64,000 nt of DNA from Ascidia mentula. Lineage: Eukaryota > Chordata > Ascidiacea > Phlebobranchia > Ascidiidae. Under the pieces are notes generated by a model, which saw nothing but the letters and a program-made list of their open reading frames with translations, searched no databases and was not told where the DNA came from. This document shows, in pieces, positions 24,201 to 36,032 of the stretch; position 1 is the first letter of the stretch; each line of letters opens with the position of its first letter. The position numbers and the translations under genes are program-made. The stretch is from NCBI GenBank assembly GCA_947561715.1, contig OX387199.1, positions 6,763,001-6,827,000 on the forward strand. The letters are read 5' to 3'.

Positions 24201-26137
24201 TTTACCAAACGTTTCAAAACCAAAGAAATTTCCAACAATATACAACTCACTACTGAGTACTTGTTCACTGCGACAATACTTGTAAGCTGCTTGCTCGTCG
24301 ACCGGATGCTTGTTGATGAGGTGATAGCCACAGAATAGGTAGACATCGCTACTATGTAGAGGTTTACCGAAAATTCGTCTTCCGCGGTACCCGAAAATGT
24401 TGAAATAATACGAACGACCGAATCGGATAGGAAACGTGATGTTGGATTGGTTCTGTAACCAGCAACCATTTGGGGTCAAATAAACTTACACAAACAATTA
24501 GTTGGGTTTGAGTTGTAATTCGTGTTTTGTTTTTTCATCGTAGGCTGTGGAATACGGACTATACCATTTAAAACACCAGGCAAATAAGGAAATCAATTTT
24601 TAAAATATATTCATTTCAGGTGGAAACCAGCACGCGTGCCATTTTTGAAACAAAGGCATGCCAAATTTGGTGGTTAACCAAAACCGACATAAATTCCGCG
24701 AAAATAAGACGAATCTAACGTTGCATTTGTCGTCGACCATTCTATATGTGAAAATCATGAGTATTGTCTGATTTCAGTATCGTCCTGTCTGGCAGGATGG
24801 TTGGTCATACATCCGGAAATTATTATTGGGGCATTTGGTGAGTACTAGCATTGCTCATGTAATCGGAAATACCTTCATTATGGCCTTTATTTGTCCCATT
24901 GGACAGGGCTGATCAACATAAGCGGCTGTAACGCAGATTTCTTCACTTTTGCAACCCTGTAGATCAACTGACTCACACGGGTAGGGGCACTCCACATAAT
25001 CCCCATTAACGTTCGTCACCCACATTTTCATGCCTATCATGGATTGGCAGTAGTGGTCGTGGAGGTCGTAGTAATAATCCGAGCCTGCAACAGATTGATA
25101 AACTAAAGACAATTTGTAACAAACTGTTTTTGGCAGACTATTTCAAATGGGTTTGTGACATACGAGTCTTCCTTAAGATATTTTATTAAAAAAGATTCAA
25201 ACTGACCAACTTGATGTCTTATCTCGATATTTGAATTTGATTGTTAGTTCTCAGAAGTTTGTGTTTTTAAACCACACGAAACTTGCACACTCTGTGCTGT
25301 ACAGTAAGCCATTCTATAATTTGATGTAGATATACTCGCCTTTGGCTGAAATGTGGTTGTCCCGGTCGAAAAAACAGTACATAAAACCATCGTAATCCTC
25401 ATCTAAAAACCATAATACTCAACTCTTTCGGTATTTGAAACCACACTCAATACTTAATTGCACAGAAAACACTTAACTATAACTTTGCCCAGTTTGAAAT
25501 AACTGTATATTTTTTTATGCGTTAAATTCCTTTGACTTTGAAAAACTTCGTATGCAGCATGTCGTGTTTGTTTATTTGTACTCAAAAGACTGTGATTCCT
25601 ATTTACTTTCCACTGTCCAGTTGAAGGTGACGCTGAGTTTAACGGTCGAGAGGTTTTTGTTACTGGGAAGGTACAGTTCAGGGTAATGGGATATCTGGAT
25701 TTTCTTCAATTCTCCAACCCCTGTTGGTATAACACTAAGATTAAAGCATATCATATAATTACTACCTCACCTATTCTTGATATACCGACCATTGCAAATA
25801 TCATACATTCCACAGATGTATTTTTTTTACCCATCCGCATACTATTAGACCTTTATATATTCTTTGGAAGCAATCATGCAATTAAACAGCATTTTTGAAA
25901 ACCGTTGCACTTCTTTATGTCCCAGACATTTGTGTCGGGTGTCGCGTACAACTTGTCGCTTTGTGCGTTTTCTCACTATTTGGTGCACCATTAGTTTTGA
26001 GTAAACTTGTTATCCCAGAAATACGTCATTCATGTAGTTTGCGGCTTTATTTTAATAGTAAACCAAAGGCTAAGATTTGTTAGATTAAATGAGCGTCCAA
26101 CTTTAATATAAATTGTAATATTTTGCAGTGGACTTAC

Positions 26138-26231
26138 GATCTTCATTTGAACAATTGTTTGGTGTCCGTTGTGCCTCGGACTTGGCCACTAGTAAAATGC
26201 AGAAACAGCTAAACGTGGAATGTTTCCACAT
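26138..26231 (-). CDS. Copy C exon 1, signal peptide
   Basis: The leader begins MWKHSTFSCFCILLVAKSEA. The first Met codon of the other copies has changed to AGG, and the second Met remains. The donor GTAAGT is kept. Confidence 0.7.
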
Positions 26232-27867
26232 CCTGTATTAAACTACATCTGTGGTTGCTGCAAAAAGTGTTTTTTGTCTCTTTCAACAAAATTTTTGTCT
26301 CTTTCAACAGAATTTCCTCACGTATATTATTAGTTGTACAAGGACTAAAGCTTGACAACTTACGAATTTAGCATTATTGCATATCTACTGAGTAGAGACA
26401 TTAGCTCGCACAAATCACTCAGCTGTAAGTTGCATCCTGGAGCATTTTTCCAAGCTTACTTGCTGCGCCATTCCTAACTAATTCCTTTTGAAGTACAACA
26501 TTATATGAAAACGATGACTAAGCCATGCAGGCAAACAGCTATCACTTGTATACTTGTCTGCGGTGGCGCTTTTAACTGGAAATGTGTCTTTTTTCGTCTC
26601 ACTGTACCGAAACCGCAATGGAGTGCAGCCAACGCTACTCGTACCTGGAACATAGGAAATGGTAAAATCCCATGGTTTTGCTCACAATGCAAACGAGCTC
26701 TGCGCTGCCCCGTCGTGATTAGTGTTTATCTTTGCCCAATTACATCGATATTGGGTTGTTAATGACTTTCCCTGTTCTTGATTTATCGTGTCAAAGAGTA
26801 TGTTGCTCGATTCCTGACGGAGTGCAATAAAGATAAATTGTCTCATGAAGTATATTGCAACAATTACTAGGTATTTGATTGTACTGCAACCAATACATAG
26901 CATAGATCTGATACTACCAACTCAATAGAAATGCAAAAACGCATTATATTTTAGAATTTGTATAATTCGAGTATGTTTGACCAACTCATGCAGTTAACCG
27001 AGTTCCAACAGGCTGAATATACAATTGAATTTTATCACATAACATAAACCGTGGAGCATGTAGCTTCATAGGCAGCATGTCTTGTTAGTTTATAAAAAAA
27101 ACTGTTTATAAAAACGTAATGTTAAATTGAAACACTGCCGGGGGTGCGCTGCTGCAAAAAGTCCTGGGGCGCTAATATAGAGATAATGCATCAACAGTTA
27201 CTATTTGTTTTGTTTTCGAGTCAAATATTACATTTTCTGCGACGATAGGTATGTTGTTTGACCTGCGACAAGACTGAGGTTTTGAACAATTTGTTGTTCA
27301 AACAATTTACTAAAATTTATTATTTGGTGAAAACTTCGTTTTTGTTTTTAATGAACCTTTCAACCAATGCACTAGAGTATTTATTCAACCAATTGTTAAT
27401 TCACCCAAATACCTTAAAAATATTAGGTTCTGAAATTCTCTACTTAACGTTTTTTTCTGCGTGAAAGAAAAAATAATTGAATTTAGGTAAGATTGCCTTT
27501 ATATTTTGCCCAAGCGCTTAGAGTTTTGTTGGTCATTTACCCAATCACCCCTCGTTATAATAATATTCAATTTCGTTGACAGTCTATACTCATATATTCA
27601 TTGCACAATAATAAACAAGGGCATGAAAAAGTACATAATTTTCAGCAAAGGTCCATGTGTTCGACAACAGGAAAAAAACATTCTTGTGAAAAGTTTAGCC
27701 AGGAAAGGAATTCCATCCACGAAGGTTCCAAGTTACTCATTGACAATGCAGAGTGGGATTTCTTCACGTGCTGCATTCAATGACATCGACGCTCTGTAAC
27801 CAAAATTATTCAAAAATCGACATCTGCCTTTTGGTAATCCACCCACATATTTGTATTGGAAACTTAC
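26232..27867. other. Intergenic region between genes D and C
   Basis: It holds the C upstream flank with two copies of the short CTCTTTCAACA repeat, the recurrent 63-codon frame (26501-26692), and a block at about 27361-27530 that is present in D, E and beside F but deleted from B and C. No juxtamembrane or kinase exon is seen downstream of the D TM exon. Confidence 0.5.
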
Positions 27868-30800
27868 TTTCTCATTCGTTTTCGTCGACGTCTGATGACG
27901 AAGAACATAATAAGAAACACAGTAATCACACATACGGTCACAAGAACAACGATCACGGGGTTTATCATTTTCCTACAGCTGTTGTATCCATCACCGGTGT
28001 AACCCTCGCTGTAAAGAATATTTATGCTTATATGGCAATCTTTGAAGCGTTATTTAGTATTCAAATTGAAAACAAAACAATTTGTTAGGAATATAAACAA
28101 AAGAGCGGCCTTGAATGCAACTCATTGTGGTGAATTTGCAGTCGCAATCCGATACGTTACACCACGACCGAACAACTGTTTGGAACTAATATTGCTGCTC
28201 TCGATGTGACGAAATCACGAAAAAAACAATATACAACCAGCAATAATGCCAAGCTAGATTGCCTTTGGTTTAGGCATTTTAATGCAACGTTGCGTAAATG
28301 TGTTTGTGCAAGTAGCTGTTTTCAAACAGAATTGTGATCAATTTACATTGTTGCGGGCACTGTGATCAAAGTGTAGATGGGATGGTTTTAAAAATGCGAT
28401 CCACGCTGCTAATAAAGCAGACGACATCCTTTGGCTTTAAAGAAACTGCTCGATGTCGTTTATGTTCTTAATATGCCATGCACAGAAAAGCTAACGAAAG
28501 CTAACTTACTCGCAAGAGCAATCATAACCTAGTTCGGGTGCTGGCCTGTCTTTGCATATTGCAGTCGTAGCACATTTAGCTGTAGATCCGTGACAGGCGT
28601 TGTAGTCTTTGCAGCCGATCCCGCCAATGAACTGATCCACCCCGTCACCACTGTAGCCGGGTTTGCAGGTGCAGTTCAAAATAGAACGATCGTTGTTGAG
28701 AACCTCACAATATGCATGCGGATCGCAGTGACGTTCTTTCACAGTTTCGTCGACTGGACAGGGATCCCAATCTAAACAGAATGATTTGAATGAAGTTTTT
28801 CCTGATCATTTTGCGGCTGAAATATATAAAGCAGAGTTCAAGAACCACCAAATGCACCGAGAACCAAATGCAAAAGTAAGAAACAAACCTTAAATACAAA
28901 AACGTTTTTCCAACTAAAGTATCAAAATGTAATTTTTGCGACACAGATGTCACAAAACTATTATTAAGCGGGTATTCTTTAGTTGGCCTTTTATTGCTAT
29001 AATGATTATTTGTTACATATTTCCTTCTGATATCATATATTGGAAAACTTTTGAAACGTAAATCTTGATTAGAAATGATTTGTTAGATCTTCAGAATCGA
29101 ATTCTCAAACCTTCAAAGAAGTATTCCAAGTATGCGGGGGATCCATAGTTTTGGCACCAGTGGTCGTTCCCAATACAAACTTTATCCAGGTTTATGTACG
29201 CAGTCACGAGGAACAAGTATGTGGCATTCGGAGGTAGTTTTTGATACGTGAAGTTGAACAAAGTTTCTCCGTCCTGCGCTTCGATCTTTCGAAGTGAAAC
29301 AGATGTAAGAAATTGGTCGGTTGCACCACGACGAGGTTAAATGTTACATGTACGAATAAATGTACTATTTTCACAAATGCATCTCGTATTTCAACTTGTA
29401 TTCTAAGATTGATACGGTTTACTGTAATTAATGAAGTATTCAATGGAAAAACACTTTCGGCATTGAATGATTTCTTAGGTTGTCGTGTGTATACTTACTA
29501 CCATTGGTCTTGAGTATGCGTCATCCACTATGTAGCGCAAACTATACTCAGGAGGTAAACTGTTGGTAATAACATCGAGAATGTGAGGTGCTTTCCACTG
29601 CAAGACTACAGTTATTGTATGGTCTATGTGGTTGCGGTACCAATTGACCATTGTGAAGTCTAGTGGTGGCCCCGAAGACGAAGTCAAGTCTAAATTACAA
29701 ATATATTGAATATGGTTCTTTGTAGTCAAACAAACGCTGACATGGTAGACGTTGGTCATATTATTCTAAGAGTATTTAAAAGTAGTAGATATAAATTGTT
29801 GCAGCCTAAACAAGAAATGTACACTCACTACTCAGTACTTGTTCACTGCGACAATACTCGGAAGCTGCTTGCTCGTCGACAGGATGCTTGTTGATGAGGT
29901 GATATCCGCAAAACAGATACACGTCATGGCCATAATTCCTGTCTACGCCAATAATACATCGGCCTCTATAAGCCATAATGTGGAATGTGTAGGAACGACC
30001 GAACCGGATGGGAAACGTGATATTTGTTTGATTCTAAAAACAACCGTAAAATGTCTAGAACCAACGTGAATCCAAGACAGCACCTTTATGAGGATGTTTT
30101 TTTTTTGTAAATTTTGTAGTTGTTTGGGGAACTTTGTGTTTGTTTGGGCTGGGTGGAACAAGAAATTTTTAAGTACCTCTAATTTAACATTTGGACGTTC
30201 TTATACCTTCATGATTGTTTTTATCTGTCCCATTGGACAGGGCCGGTCCACTTCTTCCAATGCAATAACGCAACTTTCCGATCTTGTGCAGTTCGTCACG
30301 TCCTCTGCTTCGCAAGGGTATTTGCACTCTACAAGTTCTCCTTCAACGTTTGTGACCCACATTTTCATGCCGATCAACGCCTGGCAGTATTCGTCCTTCT
30401 CATATTCGTTTTCTGTTAACAAAATATGGTTGTAGAAATCATCGCGTGATTTTAAAATCAAAGGCTCTCTGCTTTGTCGTTTATGCGCACTTTCCGCAGC
30501 ACTTTATATAGATCTAACGATCTAAGTAATTCAATGCGAATCAAGATCAAGTGACCAATTTCCACTTAAGCGTAAGCAAGTGCTACATTATGCATGACAA
30601 AATCTTGTTTCATATGTTGTAATGTGCCTTGAAATGTTTTTTGTTGTAAATTTTGATTCGAGGTACTTGCCGTAGGCCGATGTATCGTCGTCACTGTCAA
30701 AAAAGCAATACATGAATCCGTCGTGATCGTCTCCTAAAACAAATTGATGTTTAGGCGATAGAGCTAATACCGATTTTTAGTGAGCGCAGACACGGCCACT

Positions 30801-33800
30801 GTTTCCGCAAAATACCGTTCAGTAAAATTTGTTTACAGTCTGCAATAAGATGAAAAGTCTGCAATAAGACATGTGCTGAGTTAAATGAAAATCTTTGAAA
30901 CAACTCTGTGTAAGACTCTCTAGACACCTTCGCAGAGAATGCACAACAAAATTACCCACATATGATCAGCATCTGTCTGCAGCTTATACACAATTAACAC
31001 TACCCACCCTTCACTGTCCAGTTGTAAGTAACGCTTAGTTTTGCGGTCGAGTGGTTTGTATGATCGGAAAGATGAAGATTAGGGTAATAGAATGTCTCGA
31101 CAACCATCAATTCATCATTCTGTATACTGGGACTTTGGCAACCGACTCCCCGAATGGATCGGTCAATCCCATCACCGCTGAAGCCAGGTTTACAGGTGCA
31201 GTTTATTCGTGAACGATCTTTGCTGAGGATCTCACAAAACTCATGCGGATCGCAATGACGTTCTATCACTTCTCTGTCTATTGGACAGGGATTCCAATCT
31301 GTGGAAAAGTATGCGAGTGAAGATTTCATCATACCAGAATAGAAAAGACGACTTTCTGCAGCTATTACACCTCAGCCACCAACACAGACACTTTATGTTA
31401 GTCAATGGTTTTTGATGATTTATTTTGAATTCTTTCATAATTCTAATTGAATTTAATCATGCAAGGTGTTTTTAAGCTAAGCCAATCTCTGCACAAACCT
31501 TCGAAGAATTCTTCTGTTTCTGCCGCGGTTCCGAAGTTTTCGCAACTCTCTCCACCAGGACAGGACTTATCATTAAGATTCGTGTAAGCGAATGCCTTAA
31601 ACACGTACGTATTATTCGGGCGTAGCCCACGGTAAGTGTACGTGAACACATCTTGACCAGGAAGTGGTATCACCTTTAACGAAATGTGGAAACATTTGTT
31701 GGTGTGCTATGTCAGAAACGACACTCAAATACAACGGGATTGCACGGCCTGCACGTTTATATTTAACATGTTGAATATATTAACATTGCAATAGAATACA
31801 TGCAGTAGGGCAAAGAAGCACTACAGCATTAGGGGATGTTGTGGTCACACTATATGCGAACCATTGCGGTCTCATTGCATATATGCACAACTAACAATCA
31901 ACCCATGCTGTAAATCCTGAAGGACTTCTACACATGGATATTACCTCAACTGCCTTTGAGTGAATGCCGGTTTGATTCACGTACAACACCATGTAGTTGT
32001 CAGGCAAGCGGTTTTCAATGTTGTCTACGACATGAGGTGCTTGCCATTGTAACATCACCGTTATTGTGTGGTCCTTGTGATTTCGGAATGCTTCGAGCAT
32101 TGTGAAGTTGATTGGTGGTCCCGATGACGATGTCAAGTCTAGGTTAAGAGTATAATTTTTGCATCACGGACCATTTTCTTAACTCGTTTCAGATGTATTG
32201 AACACATTACAATAGCGTGAAGCAAGTCAAAGTATTATGATTTTTTTTTGCATTTTGGCATCTTTAGAACCCGCAAAAGCGGATTTCATTTACAAATAAT
32301 ATGAGACATAAACTCTTAAACTTCACAGTGTCGTTAACTGGTGCAGGATTCTTCTCTTGTCATGGCTGTTGTAATATGCACTTTACCAAACGTTTGAAAA
32401 CCAAAGAAATGTCCAACAATACAACTCACTACTGAGTACTTGTTCACTGCGACAATACTTGTAAGCTGCTTGCTCGTCTACCGGATGCTTGTTGATGAGG
32501 TGATAGCCACAGAATAGGTAGACATCGCTACTATGTAGAGCTTTACCAAAAACTCGTCTTCCGCGGTACCCGAAAATGTTAAAATAATACGAACGACCGA
32601 ATCGGATAGGAAACGTGATGTTGGTTTGGTTCTGTAATCAGCAATCATTTGGGGTCAAATAAACTTACACAAACAATTAGTTGGGTTTGAGTTTTAATTC
32701 GTGTTTTGTTTTTCCATCGTAGGCTGTGGAAAACGGACTATACCATTTAAAACACAATGCAAATAAGGAAATCAATTTTTAAAATATATTCATTTCAGGT
32801 GGAATCCAGCACGCGTGCCATTTTTGAAACAAAGGCGTGCCAAATTTGGTGGTTAACCTAAACCGACGTAAATTCCGCGAAAATAAGACGAATCCAACGT
32901 TGCATTTGTCGTCGACCGTTCTATATGTGAAAATCATGAGTGTTGTCTGATTTCAGTATCGTCCTGTCTGGCAGAATGGTTGGTCATATATCCGGAAATC
33001 ATTATTGGGGCATTTGGTGAGTACTAGCATTGCTCATGTAATCGGAAATACCTTCATTATGGCCTTTATTTGTCCCATTGGACAGGGCTGATCAACATAA
33101 GCGGCTGTAACGCAGATTTCTTCACTTTTGCAACCCTGTAGATCAACTGACTCACACGGGTAGGAGCACTCCACATAATCCCCATTAACGTTCGTCACCC
33201 ACATTTTCATGCCTATCATGGATTGGCAGTAGTGGTCGTGGAGGTCATAGTAATAATCCGAGCCTGCAACAGATTGATAAACTAAACACAATTTGTAACA
33301 GACTGTTTTTGGCAGACTATTTCGAATGGTTTTGTGGCATACGAGTCTTCCTCAAGATGTTTTATTAAAAAAGATTCAAACTGACCAACTTGATGTCTTA
33401 TTTCGATATTTGAATTTTATTGTTAGTTCTCAAAAGTTTGTGTTTTTTAACCACACGAAACTTGTTCACTCTGTGCTGTACAGTAAGCCATTCTCTAATT
33501 TATGTAGATATACTCGCCTTTGGCTGAAATGTGGTTGTCCCTGTCGAAAAAACAGTACATAAAACCATCGTAATCCTCATCTAAAAACCAAAATACTCAA
33601 CTCTTTCGTTATTTGAAACCACACTCAATACTTAATTGCACAGAAAACACTTAACTATAACTTTGCCCAGTTTGAAATAACTGTATATTTTTTTATGCGT
33701 TAAATTCCTATGACTTTGAAAAACTTCGTATGCAGCATGTCGTGTTTGTTTATTTGTACTCAAAAGACTGTGATTCCTATTTACTTTCCACTGTCCAGTT

Positions 33801-34411
33801 GAAGGTGACGCTGAGTGTAACGGTCGAGAGGTTTATGTTACTGGGAAGGTACAGTTCAGGGTAATGGGATATCTGGATTTTCTTCAAGTCTCCAACCCCT
33901 GTTGGTATAACACTAAGATTAAAGCATATCATATAATTACTACCTCACCTATTCTTGATATACCGACCATTGCAAATATCATACATTCCACAGATGTATT
34001 TTTTTTACCCATCCGCATACTATTAGACCTTTATATATTCTTTGGAAGTAATCATGCAATTAAACAGCATTTTTAAAACCGTTGCACTCATTTATGTCTC
34101 AGACATTTGTGTCGGATGTCGCGTACAACTTGTCGCTTTGTGCGTTTTCTCACTATTTGGTGCACCATTAGTTTTGAGTAAACTTGTTATCCCAGAAATA
34201 CGTCATTCATGTAGTTTGCGGCTTTATTTTACTAGTAAACCAAAGGCTAACACTTGTTAGATTAAATGAGCGTCCAACTTTGATATAAATTATAATATTT
34301 TGCAGTGGACTTACGATCTTCATTTGAACAATTGTTTGCAGTCCGTTGTGCCTCGGTCGTGGCCACTAGTAAAATGCAGAAACAGCTGAACGTGGAATGT
34401 TTCCACATCAT
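27864..34411 (-). CDS. Kinase-less receptor gene D (open frame)
   Basis: The signal peptide is at 34315-34411, module 1 at 31499-33898, EGF plus module 2 at 29111-31298, the EGF pair at 28510-28771 and the TM exon at 27868-28008. I find no frameshift or internal stop. The first fibronectin exon is nine nt shorter than in A, in frame (YMVLYVNQTG). The TM exon keeps CGA where B and C have TGA, so the frame runs RRRRKRMRK to its GTAAGT donor. If that donor is not used, translation stops at once at TAA (27864-27866), giving an 864-residue single-pass receptor with almost no cytoplasmic tail. If it is used, the only kinase exons downstream belong to gene A. The role is inferred as a decoy receptor or an alternative ectodomain. 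Confidence 0.65.
27868..28008 (-). CDS. Gene D TM exon, open through the donor
   Basis: The exon carries the EGF end, a TM helix and the full basic run RRRRKRMRK. The phase-2 GTAAGT donor is identical to that of gene A, so it could join the A juxtamembrane exon in frame. An unspliced transcript ends at the TAA inside the donor. Confidence 0.8.
28510..28771 (-). CDS. Gene D exon 14, paired EGF domains
   Basis: The 262-nt exon is open, with both EGF cysteine patterns intact (CDPHAYCEVL, CTCKPGYSGDGVD, YDCSC) and a GTAAGT donor in phase 2. Confidence 0.78.
29111..31298 (-). CDS. Gene D EGF and module 2 (exons 8-13)
   Basis: The EGF reads CDPHEFCEIL...CTCKPGFSGDGID. Across the block from about 29.1 to 30.7 kb the sequence is nearly the same as gene A at 4.4-6.0 kb, including introns. 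The foldback element is absent from intron 12, as in A. Confidence 0.7.
31499..33898 (-). CDS. Gene D ectodomain module 1 (exons 2-7)
   Basis: The exon order matches module 1 of gene A. The Cys-rich exon reads HDHYCQSMIGMKMWVTNVNG and ends CPMGQIKAIM. The fibronectin half exon reads TITVMLQWQAPHVV. The 63-nt exon uses a GC donor (GCGAGT, 33512-33517). Confidence 0.7.
34315..34411 (-). CDS. Gene D exon 1, signal peptide
   Basis: The exon is an open 97-nt leader with two adjacent ATG codons, a hydrophobic core (CFCILLVATTEA) and a GTAAGT donor in phase 1. Confidence 0.78.
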
Positions 34412-36032
34412 GTATTAAACTACATCTGTGGTTGCTGCAAAAAGTGTTTTTTATCTCTTTCAACAAAATTTTTATCTCTTTCAACAGAATTTCCGAACGT
34501 ATATTATTAGTTGTACAAGAACTAAATCTTGACAACTCACGGATTTAGCAATATTGCATATCTACTGAGTAGACACATTAGCTCGTAGAAATCACATAGC
34601 TGTAGGTTGCAGCCGGGAGCATTTTTCCAAGCTTACTTGCTGCGCCTTTCCTCACTAATACGTTTTGAAGTACAACATTATATGAAAACGGTGACTAAGC
34701 CATGCAGGCAAACAGCTATCACTTGTATACTCGTCTGCGGTGGCGCTTTTAACTGGAAATGTGTCTTTTTTCGTCTCACTGTACCAAAACCGCAAAGGAG
34801 TGCAGCCAACGCTACTCGTACCTGGAACTGAGGAAATGGTAAAATCCCATGGTTTTGCTCACAGTGCAAACGAGCTCTGCGCTGCCACGTCGTGATTAGT
34901 GTTTATCTTTGACCAATTACATCGTTGTTGGATTGTTAATGACTTTCCATGTTCATGACTTATCGTGTCAAAGAGTATGTTGCTTGATTCCGAACGAAGT
35001 GCAACAAAGACAAATTGTCTCATGAAGTATATTGAAACAATAACTAGGTATTTGATTGTACTGCAATCAATACATAGCGTAGATCTGATACTACCAACTC
35101 AATAAAAATGCAAAAACGCATTATGATTTAGAATGTGTATAATTCGAGTATGTTTGACAAACTCATGTAGTTAACCGAGTTCCAACAGGCTGAATATACA
35201 ATTGAATTTTATCACATAACATAAACAGTGGAGCATGTAGCTTCATAGGCAGCATGTCTTGTTAGTTAGCTTATGAAAACGTAATGTTAAATTGAAACAC
35301 TGCCGGGGGATGCACTGCTGCAAAAAGTCTTGGGGCACTAATATAGAGATAATGCATGAACAGTTACTATTTCTTTTTGTTTTCGAGTAAAATATTACAT
35401 TTTGTGCGACGATAGGTATGTTGTTTGACATGCAACAAAACTGAGGTTTTGAACAATTTGTTGTTCAAACAATTTACTAAAATTTATTAATTGGTGAAAA
35501 CTTCGTTTTTCTTTTTAGTGAAGCTTTCAACCAATGCACTAGAGTTTTTATTCAACCAATTGTTAATTCACCCAAATACCTTAAAAATATTAGGTTCTGA
35601 AATTCTCTACTTAACGTTTTTTTCTGCGTGAAAGAAAAAATAATTGAATTTAGGTAAGATTGCCTTTATATTTTGCCCAAGCGCTTAGAGTTTTGTTGTT
35701 CATTTACCCAATCACCCCTCGTTATAATAATATTCAATTTCGTTGACAGTCTATACTCATATTCATTGTACAATAATAAACAAGGGCATGAAAAAGTACA
35801 TAATTTTCAGCAAAGGTCCATGTGTTCGACAACAGGAAAAAAACATTCTTGTGAAAAGTTTAGCCAGGAAAGGAATTCCATCCACGAAGGTTCCAAGTTA
35901 CTCATTGACAATGCAGAGTGGGATTTCTTCACGTGCTGCATTCAATGACATCGACGCTCTGTAACCAAAATTATTCAAAAATCGACATCTGCCTTTTGGT
36001 AATCCACCCACATATTTGTATTGGAAACTTAC
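34412..36032. other. Intergenic region between genes E and D
   Basis: The content parallels 26232-27867: two copies of the short CTCTTTCAACA repeat, the 63-codon frame (34678-34869), and a 3' flank nearly the same as that of D. There is no kinase exon and no AATAAA at the B/C position. Confidence 0.5.

Larger units (their letters stand above)
19354..26231 (-). pseudogene. Kinase-less receptor copy C (pseudogene)
   Basis: It has the same exon order as copy B: signal peptide 26138-26231, module 1 23312-25720, EGF and module 2 20572-23116, EGF pair near 19970-20231, TM 19337-19477. It shares with B the 1-nt deletion in exon 6 (23758-23959, 202 nt) and the TGA after the TM helix (19354-19356). 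It has a private nonsense change in exon 13, where YQKLPPN becomes YQK-stop (TAA, 20696-20698). It lacks the 26-nt deletion of B. The first of the two start ATGs is lost (AGG), leaving MWKHSTF as the start. No kinase exon follows. Confidence 0.75.
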
